DNA of 64,000 nucleotides from Hanleya hanleyi (taxonomy: Eukaryota; Mollusca; Polyplacophora; Lepidopleurida; Hanleyidae): assembly GCA_036873755.1 (NCBI GenBank), contig JAVTVY010018808.1, positions 1 to 64,000 on the forward strand, in the 5' to 3' direction. Position numbers and translations under genes: made by a program. This document shows positions 32,666 to 43,039 of the stretch, in pieces. Under the pieces are notes generated by a model. The model was not told where the DNA came from and ran no database searches. It saw only the letters and a program-made list of their open reading frames with translations. Each line of letters begins with the position of its first letter. The stretch's first letter is position 1.

Positions 32666-35600
32666 GTGTACTTTCATCTAGACAATCAGCTGCAGCTACT
32701 AATTAAGACGACATGATGTAGTCTTCTTTTCAAGAAGTAACATTTTCACCAAAGAAGGCTTTCAGTCGATTGTCATGACACACAAAATGAAATAAAATCT
32801 TCGAGAATTTTATATTCAAAACAACATTCTTGGCATAAAAAAGTCCACGATTAATGTTTTTGGTGTTATTCAAAATGTAAATTTAAATGTAAGTTTTCTA
32901 AGACTTTTTGAATGATGCTGCTTTGTCAGCTCGGCTACTTCGCCCGCCATCTCGATCACATGAATTATTCCGGCCGACGACTGCTGTTTCAATCTCTTTA
33001 TCGTTGGTTTCCAGGTGATGTTTCCTCCCGCACTCTAAAATAGAAGCAGACAAGGCATTGGTCAAAATTATCCTGATATTAATGATTGAAAACAAGGACT
33101 TTTCTACTGTCAAGCTTTATACGAATGTAAGATCATATGGAGAATATCATCAGTGGTTGAATATATATCTAGTAATCATATTATCAAACTAAACCTCAAG
33201 GGAGAATTGCAAAAGCAAACCATTCAAACTAATTAAAACAGCCTGCGCCCCGTCCCAACCAGAGTTAACAATGCGTGTAATGCCTAAATTCTCTTTAATC
33301 ACAAAATGGGTTTCATTAGAAACAAGACCTTAACTGAGCCCAATATATTATGCCCTTAAACATACAGAGTAGACACTAACAGGGCTATCCCTGAAAAGGA
33401 GAAAGGGGGGAAATAGCCTATGAGATAATGCGCAATAAAAGGATGCTTAGGAGAAAATCATCAGGTCAGATGATCAGTGATGTGTCAGTGGTATTATGGG
33501 ATTAATTGATTAACATGTTTCAGGAAATTATACAGCATATTATGATGCTCCATGATTTCAGGGCATAAGCTTGATCCTTATGGTGAACCTGTTTATGGTG
33601 TTTCAAAGTCATATATGACGTGATAAGTGGCATTCACTAAAACGAATACCAGATGAAAATGGTGGTTTCAACAATCAAGTGGCATAACTTGTAAGGGGAA
33701 ACAAGTTGGATCAGGTCAAAAAGGGTCACGTGTACATCTTCATATGGTGAATATAATATGTGGTAAATTTCTAAAGAATCTAGCAAAATTTCTACCAGGA
33801 ATTGTGTTGTGTTCACTAGAGAAGGCACTAGATAGAATGCAGACTCATTCTTCTTGGCCAAATAAGGAAAGGAGATGTAGTTCGAATTTGTAGTCCACTC
33901 TAACCAAATGTCAGCTATACAAATTTTATTTCTCGTACTTACTGAACACAGTATTATTCAACAAAGTCCATGAACTTGTCCTTTGCTCCTTTTTCCTGAC
34001 CACTTCCAGTTATGGGCAGTACATCAGTCCCCAATATCGCTTTCATATGGTGCTGTGCCTGACATCATTTCCCCACAAAAGGCCTAAAGCACTAGTCTGA
34101 AATCAACATATATCATTCTTGCTGACAAATTTATTCAAATGTTCGTGGTGGTGAATTAATTCGGATGTGGATAGTTAACAGTTTGTGTTCAATCGCTGAA
34201 AAATACAAAGACAAATTAAATATTATAACATCCTCCCAAAAATACCCTGATCTAATTGGAGATAATACTACCACCAAAATAACTACTAGGACAGTTTATA
34301 CATAATTTGTTTAATGACTAAAACAAGGAATCAATTACAGCGTACTATATTGTATCCTGGAAGATTTTACTCACAACTGAATGAGACAGAATCTTGACTA
34401 CTACATGTACCAATATATTTCAGTAACAGCTTTATTCATTAAGCAGGGTTCTGTAAAAAGACAGAAATAAAATGAATTAGAGCAATGAAATTAAAGGAGT
34501 TGATTACACATAATCTGTAAACGTGTAATCATGCAATACTTGTCATTGTAAATTGCTGAATACAAGTAAAATTGACATGATTGAGGCATTTTCAAAGACA
34601 ATTACATTCCATGGTCGGGTAATATTTAATCTGTAAGCCTGTATCTAGTAATTTATTTCTCATAGATCAATATCTACATGTATACAAAATACAATAATAT
34701 GAAATTCATACAAATGCTGATCCTGTAGGAAATTTATGTTTCACTACATTATCCTTCCAGAAATATTTAATATCTCGTTCAAAGTAGGCTGAATACGTAT
34801 AACTATAATACTTAATCTTTGAACTGTTTAGTCTGTAAATTTATGAACTATAAAGACATTGCACCACATATGAATGAAATCATCCAATTCTTCAATATAA
34901 TTAAGGGAGACAACTCTGTATAAGAAGGCTACAATATTAAAGGGAGGTAAATCTCGTTTTTGGCGCCACAATAACCTTTGCCTGTGCCAGTCGTTTCTCT
35001 GAGCTAAATTACTTAATTAATTCCGTCGTTTGCCAAACCAATAAATTGTATTGATGTTTTACCGATCAAATAATTACATTAACTTTACGACAATGGCACT
35101 AATTAATGTGTTCGTTGAACAAGCAACGAAAAATAGGGCATCTACATAATCCATTTACGAAACATGCTATAACAACAAAAAAACACTTGATTTGTTTATA
35201 GAATCTTACCGTAACAATAAACTGACATGCTAAAAAAATGTAATGGAACTAATGGAACATGTTTACCTGAAGAGTGAATCTCCGTGGCAGAAATTAAAAG
35301 CAAATCACAAAATTTCTGGCTGGTCTTACATACAGGCTTGAACGCATCTCTCAGGCAGACGATCACAGTGGCGCGCAAGGGGAAGTAACTGAACAAGAAT
35401 TTCGCGCCCAAACTCGGCCGAAATTTTCCGCAATAAATGAAATTAATTTTATACGTAGGCCCATCATAAATTTTGTAGATATAATTGAATAATTATGCGA
35501 TAAAACTGGTCAAAAATAATATAATTTGATTATCACTTTTGTTTTGACCAACGAGTGAACATTACTGTCACGTGGTACCACCAAGTCGTCGGTGATCGTT

Positions 35601-35740
35601 TGTAGCCCCGACGTCATCCACACGTCAGATGACATGGACGCTCCGAATGTATCGGTGGTCCGGCGTCGGGCCGTTTTCGGCTCCCGATGCCGCCCGTGCC
35701 ACTAGAGCCCGCTTCACTGCCACCAGTGGTCCGCTATTGT
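32666..35740. other. Interior of the DNA transposon, no gene recognised
   Basis: AT-rich DNA without a convincing coding frame. Short frames at 32898-33113 and 33637-33861 have no recognisable motif. Confidence 0.4.
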
Positions 35741-35752
35741 TTGCTGTGTGGG

Positions 35753-36076
35753 ATGGCATGGATGAGAGGTTTGCTGATTAAAATGTGGAATATTGGGATT
35801 GGAGGAAAAATGTTGGGCTGGATTCGTAGTTTCCTTTCAAATAGACGAATCCGTGTACGCATAGGTCAAGATTACTCTCGTATTGTGTTAATTGAGAAGG
35901 GAACTCCTTAGGGCAGTGTATTATCGCCAACACTGTTATCAATGATCTACTCAAATGCCTTAAACCTTAGCTTGGATGCTCATTGTTTGCCGATGAAAGA
36001 GCCATCTGGTTTTCATCTCGGAATTTTGAAATGTCTGTAAATATATACAAGCTCTGTGTGATTTATATAAGTGGGG
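35753..36076 (+). pseudogene. LINE reverse transcriptase, middle block
   Basis: Continues the LINE frame with AWMRGLLIKMWNIGIGG and FLSNRRIRVRIG, the fingers/palm region. A premature TAG follows EKGTP, where PQGSVLSP would be expected; GSVLSPTL follows after the stop. The catalytic box has decayed to FADE. The block stops at GTGGGG where the Polinton-like element is inserted. Confidence 0.8.
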
Positions 36077-36136
36077 AGTAGAACATGATTAGCCGGTTCG
36101 AGGCCAGGGAAACCGGGTAAGCCTATTACGTCACTA
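36077..36136 (+). repeat. Left terminal inverted repeat of the Polinton-like element
   Basis: AGTAGAACATGATTAGCCGG and following bases match the reverse complement of the right end with a few mismatches up to TATTACGTCA. Confidence 0.8.
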
Positions 36137-36149
36137 AAAAAAATAAAGA

Positions 36150-37580
36150 AAACTTCGTGTAATAAGTGGATCTGTATACAGTTATTAACCGTATTACTGC
36201 GCGAGAACATTTACGTACGATGTTATACGCTCAGATGTATATCCATCTCGCTTAAAATCAAATCGGTTACCTGAATTTCGCCGAATTGTGCAACATCGGG
36301 TATTGCGCTGTGCTACGTCACATGACGTCACAGCCAATGATGAACGGTTTCACAATCCCGACATAGTCTTGCGCAATACAGCTGATACACATATAGCCTC
36401 TCTATATAAATTTAAAAGAGGGGCTATCCCTTCCAACTGAATATACCGACTGGGAGAACGTTTGTTCCATCGCGTTCCTCGAGATGAGATCTGTAAATTA
36501 TGTATTAAGCATACACGCGGATGGACGCGGATATTCTCTAATGGACGACGGCTGAATTATGAATGACGGACCTGACGCTTGTAATTTATTCCTAACTCTA
36601 TTAGCTTTCCCGCTATTAAGGGGAGAAGGCTTCGTGTAATAAGTGAGACTTACCGCTGGTCTATAATGTATCGGTTCGTTGTACTTCGAGTTGTGTATAC
36701 CGTTATTAACTGTAAGACTGCTCCAGAACCTTTACGTGTATTTTTACGTACGATGTTATACGCTCACATGTATATCCCCTTATTAATGAATACGTAGATC
36801 TCGCTTAAAATGGTGGTTCGAGAGAGTTGAGAGTGAGTGTTCCAACTGGCCACGTAAGTACCGAAGTCGTATTGATTCCAATGTTGAATACGGTATCATG
36901 CTACATAAATGCGTAAATTCCATAGTTATGTCCCTAGAGCGTCCAAATTTTGAGCGTCGATTTATTTTTGACTGCCGATTTTCGTTGAATTTTCTATAAA
37001 TTACCCATGAATATATCTCGGGAACTAAGACAGATAGAGACTCGCGGCGTCGTACTCCTCTCGTATAGATGCACAATAAAGATCCCATACACTTTTATCG
37101 CCCGACGGTAACTTTCGCCGCTATTCGGCGTCGAACTATGCTATGTTTACTTATCCCCATATGACTTCTATAGAATGCTATTCGCGTCACGATTCATTAT
37201 CATCTCATATATATATATATATAGAACGAAGAATGTCGGTTGATTGTGGCATACTATTTAATATATAAATACGGTGGTTTGAGAGTGAGTGTCCGCCCCA
37301 ATTAACCAGCTAAGTAGATACTGTTGAATGCGGTATTATGCGTAAATTCCTTAGTTATATCCCTAGAGCGTCCAAATTTTGTTTTGAAGTAAAAAAAAAT
37401 TCGATTTTTTTTGGACATTGCCGATTTTCGTCGAATTTTCTATAAATTACAGATGGGGATATCTCGGGAACTAAGACTCGAGGCTTGCGGCGACGTATTC
37501 CTGAACAATACAGATCCTATACAATTTTATCGTCCAGCGGTAGCTTTCGCCGCAATTGGACGATAATCGGTGTCACGTGA
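36150..37580. repeat. Duplicated non-coding blocks in the left end
   Basis: Two direct-repeat pairs lie here. TTCGTGTAATAAGTG through GTTATACGCTCA...TGTATATCC recurs at about 36153-36245 and 36632-36778. A second pair, about 36840-37130 and 37275-37580, shares CCCTAGAGCGTCCAAATTTTG and ATATCTCGGGAACTAAGAC. A fragment related to 36530-36592 (CGCGGATATTCTCTAATGG) is also found inverted at about 52093-52152. No gene was recognised in this 1.6-kb stretch. Confidence 0.6.
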
Positions 37581-37697
37581 TTCGGACCATTTCTCGGGAA
37601 ATAAGCGACATACGCGCGCGCTGTTTGTGGCTATAAGGACGAGTTACCTTAACGTATCATACTCTAGCTACTATTCGAACGCATCACCCATAGCACC

Positions 37698-38410
37698 ATG
37701 GAAGAGGTCCACCGACAAGCAATTCGCGAAAATCTTTTGATTCTCATCAGAAAGATAACAAGTGTGTCCGCAATATGCGATTCGCTAAGACGAAATACGA
37801 TATTAACGATGGAAATGTACGAGACATTATGGCTGAGAGGACAACGAGTGATCGAGTGCGGCATCTGTTGAACTTGATACCTAAACGAGGTCCGAAGGCC
37901 TTTTATGCGTTTGTGGAAGCTCTACAGAAGACTGGCAACATTACATTAGCCCAACTGCTACAGCCTGAACTTAAGAAGACTTCTATCGTTGATGTTGGAT
38001 ACGTCTTCATGACTGGGATCCATTTGGGATACAACGTGTTCGTCAATGTGGGAGCCTCTAAAGGGCACGCCTGCATAGATATTGCCGAGAGTATAGATGT
38101 AGCCGACTCCAACCCTTTGCCCCATATAAAAACCGTACGTTTAACGCGAAAGGGTTGGATGAAGTTAACGGACTATATCGTTACGATCGACGATTAGTGA
38201 AACGCGTAGACAATGCCGAACCTTTACCGTTGTCAGAAGACGTGTACTTGAGTTACAGCTTCTACCGAGGACCGGGTAAAATTCATGTTCGTCGCTGGAA
38301 GACGGATGAGAATAGGCGCAACAAAATCCATCCAACAAAAGACGGATAGACTTTGGACCTGACTATGTGATCAAATTTGAAGAACTGTGTGGAGGGCGTT
38401 GAGAAAGTCT
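37698..38410 (+). pseudogene. Broken gene: CARD-like domain followed by PC4-like domains
   Basis: This is the only recognisable plus-strand gene of the Polinton-like element. A start at 37698 opens a frame whose first residues look like the first helices of a death-fold CARD. The frame then ends early, and the rest of the domain continues in another frame from about 37775, with TTSDRVRHLLNLIPKRGPKA and ALQKTGNITLAQLLQPEL matching the classic CARD helices 4 to 6. Next comes a PC4-like single-strand DNA-binding fold (VFVNVG...ACIDI...RLTRKGWMKLTDYI). After a stop, a second PC4-like unit follows in another frame (VYLSYSFYRG...IHVRRW...IHPTKDG). At least three frame breaks show it is dead. CARD proteins act in apoptosis and immune signalling; the role here is unknown. 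Confidence 0.55.
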
Positions 38411-38574
38411 TGAACGTTATCCGTTACGCGAGTGAATATATTATAGACAAACAACGGTAATGGAGAGTGAACGAGTACCAGTGAAATGACTGTATATATT
38501 TTTATGTTCATCGACTGGTAAGAGGACGATACATCCAAAGAACATGAAACCATATACATGGAAAATGGAGGAGT

Positions 38575-38588
38575 AGGAAGTGGAGGAG

Positions 38589-38628
<40 letters not shown>

Positions 38629-38805
38629 TGGAGGAGGAGGGGGAGGAGTGTGAGGAGGAGGAGGAGGAGGAAGAGGAGGTGGAGGAGGTGGAGGAGGAGT
38701 GTGTATGTTTGGTGGTGGAGGAGGAGTGTGTGGAGGAGAAGTGTGCGTGTGTGTGTGCCGTGGTGGTGGAGGAGGAGGAGGAGGAGGAGGAGGAGGAATT
38801 ATATG
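38575..38805. repeat. GT and GGA microsatellite
   Basis: A (GT)n run of about 38 bases is followed by GGA/GGT-rich purine repeats. The matching array at 53520-53795 marks the left limit of the segmental duplication. Long low-complexity frames on both strands are not genes. Confidence 0.9.
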
Positions 38806-38995
38806 ACTAGTATGAAACAGAGGCAAAGCAATACGAAGATTGCTAAATAATAGCTTTATTCATCCACTCATAGCACTGCTTTACAAATAAAGAGAGAAAA
38901 CTGCTTATATGAAATACATCTCCTTTGTTGTGGGTATCATTTCGACATCTAGCCTTCCATTCAATGTTTATCTACAAATATTTCTACTGGGGTCT

Positions 38996-39460
38996 TTATT
39001 CGGAGTCCTCGCTCTCACCGTCATTAATCAACTTATCGAATAAGCATTTCCGCATCTTAATCGTCTGTCTGAGTGCTTCCTCGTAGTCTATGTCGTATAT
39101 CGTTTGCATACGCCTCGTTGTTTTCATAATCTCGTTATGAATATAATCAGTTTGTAGCTTTTGTATGTTCACGAGGAGATTGTAGTATTTTTGACGTAAA
39201 ATCTTCATCATGGTTGGAATATAATCATCTATAGCATTTGCACCAGACTCATCCTCGTCGTAACCTTGGCTTGTATATCGCTGTTTTCTCTCGTCAATGT
39301 CAACCCTACAATCTCTTGCGATAGGTTTACCGAACATGTTTTTCCACACGTTATATTTGACCTGTTTCCGCGAGTGGGTAGGTTGATCTATTTTTCCAGG
39401 ATGGATGAGTTCGTCATCTGGAGGGTATTTTCCTCTTTCGTCGTTCCATTTCATCCCCAC
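38996..39460 (-). CDS. Polinton-like small protein, unknown function (copy 1)
   Basis: A 154-residue, highly charged, helical protein with KYPPDDELIHPGKIDQ near the start and an acidic tail ending GESEDSE. It lies about 90 bases downstream of the ATPase gene on the same strand. The same frame is preserved at 53991-54455 in the duplicate. The stretch between ATPase and this ORF shows coding-like sequence in other frames, so the natural start may be upstream and broken. I do not recognise the family. Confidence 0.55.
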   Translation of the reverse strand: MGMKWNDERGKYPPDDELIHPGKIDQPTHSRKQVKYNVWKNMFGKPIARDCRVDIDERKQRYTSQGYDEDESGANAIDDYIPTMMKILRQKYYNLLVNIQKLQTDYIHNEIMKTTRRMQTIYDIDYEEALRQTIKMRKCLFDKLINDGESEDSE

Positions 39461-39552
39461 TCCTATGGATCATCTACCTCATTCAGTTTGAACCACGGTG
39501 CAGCTGTCCTCGTATATAATCCCTCTCCCACTTGTTCATTCCTCTTAGCGGA

Positions 39553-40410
39553 TCATTCTGGATCGTGAGATGGTATGCGCTGAATTTGAGTTGATGGAAT
39601 ATGAATTGGGGCTAGGTGTGGTGGCAGTTGTTGTCGCCGTTCTTCTTTCACGAGTTCCTCATCGCCTGATATTACATTGGTAGACAGTCTGTCATTTTCC
39701 GCTGTATGGGGTTTTAAATCGATGAACAGATATCCGTACGGACGAGATGTGGCTTCGTGAAATTTTGCCATGAAATGTGTTATATCCCGAGGAAAGATCC
39801 GTCTCCCGAACGTGCTAATTTGCTGTCTATCAATAGGATTATTGAATAGAACGAAATACTGGCAGTTTAGTGTGATATCTCGAGATGCCTTGCCTTGAGG
39901 GAAGAGATTCTGAGTCAGATAAATTATGGACAAGTTTTTGTGATGCGACCCTTTGGTGAATAGGTCGGTAACTTTTTCTTCGCGCTTTACATCACCCTTC
40001 AAATCGTCCAGAACAATAACGTTGGTTTGCTCGGGGTCGAAGTAATACTCTTCGCCTATGTCATGAGGTATACCGGGGAGGAAATTTACATTTTTGAGAC
40101 TTGCAGATTCATAGGCTGACTGCCATTGACTGTAACACCATACGATGCGTGTTGGAGAGGGATCGATATTAGCACGCTCCAAAAATTTCATTACCCATGA
40201 GGGCTTCCCACAACCAGTCGGGCCGCTGACGATCATAGTAAATGGATGTTGTGGTGCTCTTGAGAGAGCCATAGATGAAGTCTCGCGATTAGGTTTATAC
40301 GGATGTTCTGCTTTTATCGGTTGAGTCCCCTGTTGGTATATAAGTCGATGTCTGATCAGGTTATCTGGACGCGAGAATGTTTTCTGACACATCGTACACT
40401 TGTTTGTCAT
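39553..40410 (-). CDS. FtsK/A32-type packaging ATPase with N-terminal zinc finger (copy 1)
   Basis: A 285-residue ATPase of the kind used by Polintons, adintoviruses and other double-jelly-roll viruses to pump DNA into capsids. The Walker A region reads VSGPTGCGKPSW (about residues 61-72), the Walker B VIVLDDL, and the following sensor segment IIYLTQNLF. Position after the Walker lysine is proline, where Ser or Thr is normal, so ATP binding may be impaired. A C2H2 finger precedes it (CTMCQKTFSRP...H), whose last histidine is tyrosine here (LIYQ) but histidine in the duplicate (LIHQ). No frameshift is present. The neighbours are small proteins, not capsid genes. Confidence 0.8.
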   Translation of the reverse strand: MTNKCTMCQKTFSRPDNLIRHRLIYQQGTQPIKAEHPYKPNRETSSMALSRAPQHPFTMIVSGPTGCGKPSWVMKFLERANIDPSPTRIVWCYSQWQSAYESASLKNVNFLPGIPHDIGEEYYFDPEQTNVIVLDDLKGDVKREEKVTDLFTKGSHHKNLSIIYLTQNLFPQGKASRDITLNCQYFVLFNNPIDRQQISTFGRRIFPRDITHFMAKFHEATSRPYGYLFIDLKPHTAENDRLSTNVISGDEELVKEERRQQLPPHLAPIHIPSTQIQRIPSHDPE

Positions 40411-40449
40411 GTTGACGCTTCTCTGCCAAAACGTAGATTAATTCTGATA

Positions 40450-40857
40450 TCACTTCTCTATATATTTTATACTATACGGTATATTCTCCTCCTCTTCCTT
40501 CTCCTCCTTCTCCTCCTCCTCCTCCTTCTCCTTCTCCTCCTCCTCCAACTCCTCCTTCCACGTTCCCTTTACTGGCACTTGCACGCTTACTTTGTGACGC
40601 TGTCTACATAGTTCTGCTTTAGCCTGCTCCACAACTCGCTGTGCCGGTGAAATTAGTTCAACTGTGATTTCTCTTGTACATGATGTGTTAGTCGAGTTCA
40701 CCGTACTGTTGCCTTGTGCAATATTAAGAGAGTTTGGAGGAGAATGCACTCTCTGTCCCCCAATGTCACAAATTTTCTTCTTTAAGTAAGCTCTACTCTG
40801 GTCTTGATAAAATTTAATCCACATATCAGCATGGTCAAGATTGTCTTCCGCCGACAT
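40450..40857 (-). CDS. Polinton-like small protein with acidic/lysine-rich tail (copy 1)
   Basis: A 135-residue frame upstream of the ATPase on the same strand, starting MSAEDNLDHADMWIKFYQDQ. The middle is Ser/Asn/Thr-rich. The tail is a long Glu/Lys low-complexity run produced by CTC/CTT repeats at 40484-40558. The reading frame is intact here but is split by a one-base insertion in the duplicate at 55394-55805. Family unknown; a DNA- or capsid-associated structural role is only a guess. Confidence 0.5.
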   Translation of the reverse strand: MSAEDNLDHADMWIKFYQDQSRAYLKKKICDIGGQRVHSPPNSLNIAQGNSTVNSTNTSCTREITVELISPAQRVVEQAKAELCRQRHKVSVQVPVKGTWKEELEEEEKEKEEEEEKEEKEEEENIPYSIKYIEK

Positions 40858-40971
40858 GATAAAGCGACAGTAGTGATGCGTTCAGCGGTTTCGAAAGGAA
40901 TGCAAAAATTCCTCTCGTAGAGTTATGATATAGGTATGACAATATGGAATGTCGTAAAGGAAATTACAGGG

Positions 40972-41370
40972 GTCTTTATTGGGAATGCACGTTTTCGGGG
41001 TCCTCGCTGTCACTCAAAGTCCATTGAAGAAGATAATTTCCAGTTTCCAGCTGCGTCTCCATAAAGCTTTGAAATGCTACATGCAAGGTCAGCAGATTAA
41101 TGGCACGGGTAGTTGTGTTGGTATCGTCTTCGGATTCTATCTGTTCTTATGCAGTAGAAGACATACTCGGGTCAGCAATTGGACGTCATCTATGAGCGTG
41201 ATAAGATGACAACGCATGCGTTGGTATTGAGAGGCATCATTAGTCCCACCTTGGGGTGTATCGATAATAGCATGGAGTTGAACGTTGGTTCTACGTAACA
41301 CTTCAGCTAGAATATCCCCATTGTGGGTTTCAAAGCTTACATCAGTCAGCGTGGACTCCGTAGTGTTCAT
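40972..41370 (-). pseudogene. Polinton-like helical protein, frameshifted (copy 1)
   Basis: The reverse strand starts at ATG 41370 and stays open to about 41137, covering MNTTESTLTDVSFETHNG and QYQRMRCHLITLIDD. A missing T in CTGTTCTTATG (about 41142) against CTGTTTCTTATG in the duplicate shifts the frame. The rest of the gene, ending in WTLSDSEDPENVH, lies in another frame down to about 40980. The duplicate is broken elsewhere. Unknown family. Confidence 0.55.
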
Positions 41371-41524
41371 GGTGAAATGTAGAAGATGGTGCCGTGTGGG
41401 CTAGCCTTATAGATTCGCAGACGGGCTACCATGGCTGTATCACCATGCAACGCGCGTTCAACCATTCAACGTCGAGGGTCCCTTCTTCTAAGAGTTTCAT
41501 CACCCATAACTCATATAGCGAGAC

Positions 41525-41780
41525 TATATGACGTCACGTCAACCTATTTATGACACCTCGACCTACTAAACTAGTTACAAAGGTCGTCTCGACCTAGTTA
41601 TGACGTTATAGTAACTTACTAACCTAATTATATAAGGCCATACCGACCTATTTATGTCGACATACTTAAAGCGACCTACTTACTTATGAGGCCTACTGAC
41701 CTACTTATGGTGACCTACATATGGTGACCTACTTATGGGGACCTAGTGACCTACTTACGGTGGCCTATTGACCTATTTTA
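41525..41780. repeat. Degenerate GACCTACTTATGG repeats
   Basis: Short units GACCTACTTATGGTG repeat with variations just inside the right terminal repeat, and again at 56469-56725 in the duplicate with small copy differences. Confidence 0.8.
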
Positions 41781-41800
41781 TTTTTTTTCCCCCATTTTTT

Positions 41801-41860
41801 TAATGACGTAATAGGCTTTCCCGGCGTCCCTGGCCTCGAACCGGCTACTCATGTTCTACT
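41801..41860 (-). repeat. Right terminal inverted repeat of the Polinton-like element
   Basis: TGACGTAATAGGC through CCGGCTACTCATGTTCTACT mirrors the left terminus and ends directly at the GTGGAG duplication. Confidence 0.8.
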
Positions 41861-42300
41861 GTGGAGACACAAATGGGTTTTAAGTTTTCAAATCCGAAGC
41901 TGTTATCTTCACCAGAAGAAGATTTGTGTATGTGTTCTAGAAATGTTCTTACATCAAACCCGTTTGAAATCTTCAGATGCATTCAGATTCCTTGGTGTGA
42001 TATTTGACAAGCGCTTTACATGGGCTAACCATATCAAGCATCTCACAGAAAAGTGTCAAAAAGCTATTAATTTAATGCGTTGTGTATCATCCAGTAGTTC
42101 GGGAGCAAATAAAACAATGTTTATTGTTACTGTATAGAGCGCTAATACACTCTTGATTGGATTACTGTGAAGGTTACGATTCCGCTTGGTTCTAAACGAT
42201 GTCAGGCCTTACGTTTATGTTGTGGTATGGTGTTCAATTTGAACCAAGATTGCGCCGCGTGGCGAGTTTTAGAGACATGTCCGGCGACTGGAAATTTTCT
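41861..42300 (+). pseudogene. LINE reverse transcriptase, C-terminal block
   Basis: After the Polinton-like insertion the LINE frame resumes with GDTNGFKFS, then FRFLGVIFDKRFTWANHIKHL and KAINLMRCVSSS, the thumb region of Jockey-like reverse transcriptases. Weaker similarity continues to about 42230 (a QALRLCCGM-like segment). Frameshifts separate the pieces. The first 237 bases are repeated at 56807-57043. Confidence 0.75.
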
Positions 42301-42600
42301 GTTGTCTTTTAACATGTAAGTAAAGACTCGCCAATCGCCACGCGAAACAAAAACGCACAGAGTTTGCTTCTATCTGTTAACAATATTATGTTATTATTAT
42401 ATATTCTATTATGTTAACGGCAGTTGCGCGGCAACTGCCGAGTTCTGACTGCAAAGAGAATCGCCACTCGCTACGCACCGGGGAGGTCTCCAGAGACTGG
42501 CGACTTTCTGCTATCTTCTAACATGTAAAAACTCGCCACTCGCCACGCGACGCAGAAACGCGCCGAGTTTGTTTCCATCTATAAACATTGCAAAAGTCGT
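42280..42600. repeat. Direct repeat pair with a perfect hairpin between
   Basis: TTTCTGTTGTCTTTTAACATG...ACTCGCCAATCGCCACGCG (about 42295-42395) recurs diverged at about 42505-42595. Between them CGGCAGTTGCGCGGCAACTGCCG (42418-42440) forms a perfect hairpin. Confidence 0.65.
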
Positions 42601-43039
42601 CAGTCGCCACGCGCCGAAAAAACACCGTCGAGTGACGAGTTTTGAATTATTGAATTTTCCAGGATTTGTCTTTAGTGCGCATGCTTGGGAGCATCAATTA
42701 TCAAAATATTTTGTTATTTCACTGTCAGTCGCAATTCTGTTGATCCTCCATGTCCCCTGCGAGGTACACCCTCAAAACGCAAATGTTAGATTCAACATCT
42801 AGAGTATTGGAGGAGAGAAAGCATTTAGAAAGTGTTTTCATCACTTCCCAGTGTTAAATTGTTCAAGCTGTTGCATCCAACACTTAAAAAGTGATGTACA
42901 AACTGTGTGAATTATTATTCAGAAGGGGATCGATAAATGGAAATGTTTTAGAATTATCTGGGGGTTCCAAGGAACTAACTAATCTTGGTGAGAACACATG
43001 ATCATACGGAAGCTTAGAAGACACATGGATTTTTTTTCA
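42601..43039. other. Region without a recognised gene
   Basis: No coding, RNA or repeat signal was recognised. Confidence 0.4.

Larger units (their letters stand above)
31882..35752. mobile_element. DNA transposon, TIR CCCACACAGCA, AT duplication
   Basis: The ends are exact inverted repeats CCCACACAGCA and TGCTGTGTGGG. Removing the element and one AT restores an uninterrupted LINE reading frame across the site, which fixes both borders and the 2-bp duplication. Both subterminal regions carry inverted GGTCCACCAGTGG-like motifs. No transposase was recognised in 3.87 kb, so it is non-autonomous or decayed. I cannot assign a superfamily. Confidence 0.8.
36077..41860. mobile_element. Polinton/adintovirus-like element, deleted
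   Basis: Terminal inverted repeats of about 60 bp begin AGTAGAACATGA and share GCCGGTTCGAGGCCAGGGA and GCCTATTACGTCA. The flanking 6-bp sequences GTGGGG (36071-36076) and GTGGAG (41861-41866) fit a 6-bp target duplication with one change. AG-starting termini, 6-bp duplications and an FtsK/A32-type ATPase are Polinton (Maverick) hallmarks. At 5.8 kb it is far shorter than the usual 12-20 kb. Polymerase, integrase, protease and capsid genes are not recognisable, so it cannot move or form particles by itself. It sits inside a LINE frame that reads through when the element is removed. Confidence 0.75.

Noticed and set aside
38371..38850. Long proline/histidine- or glutamate/valine-rich frames
   Set aside because: They are translations of the GT and GGA microsatellite; the same happens at 53399-53821.
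40303..40611. Leucine-rich plus-strand frame
   Set aside because: It is the antisense of the Glu/Lys-coding CTC/CTT repeat in the small Polinton-like protein gene; same at 55247-55558.
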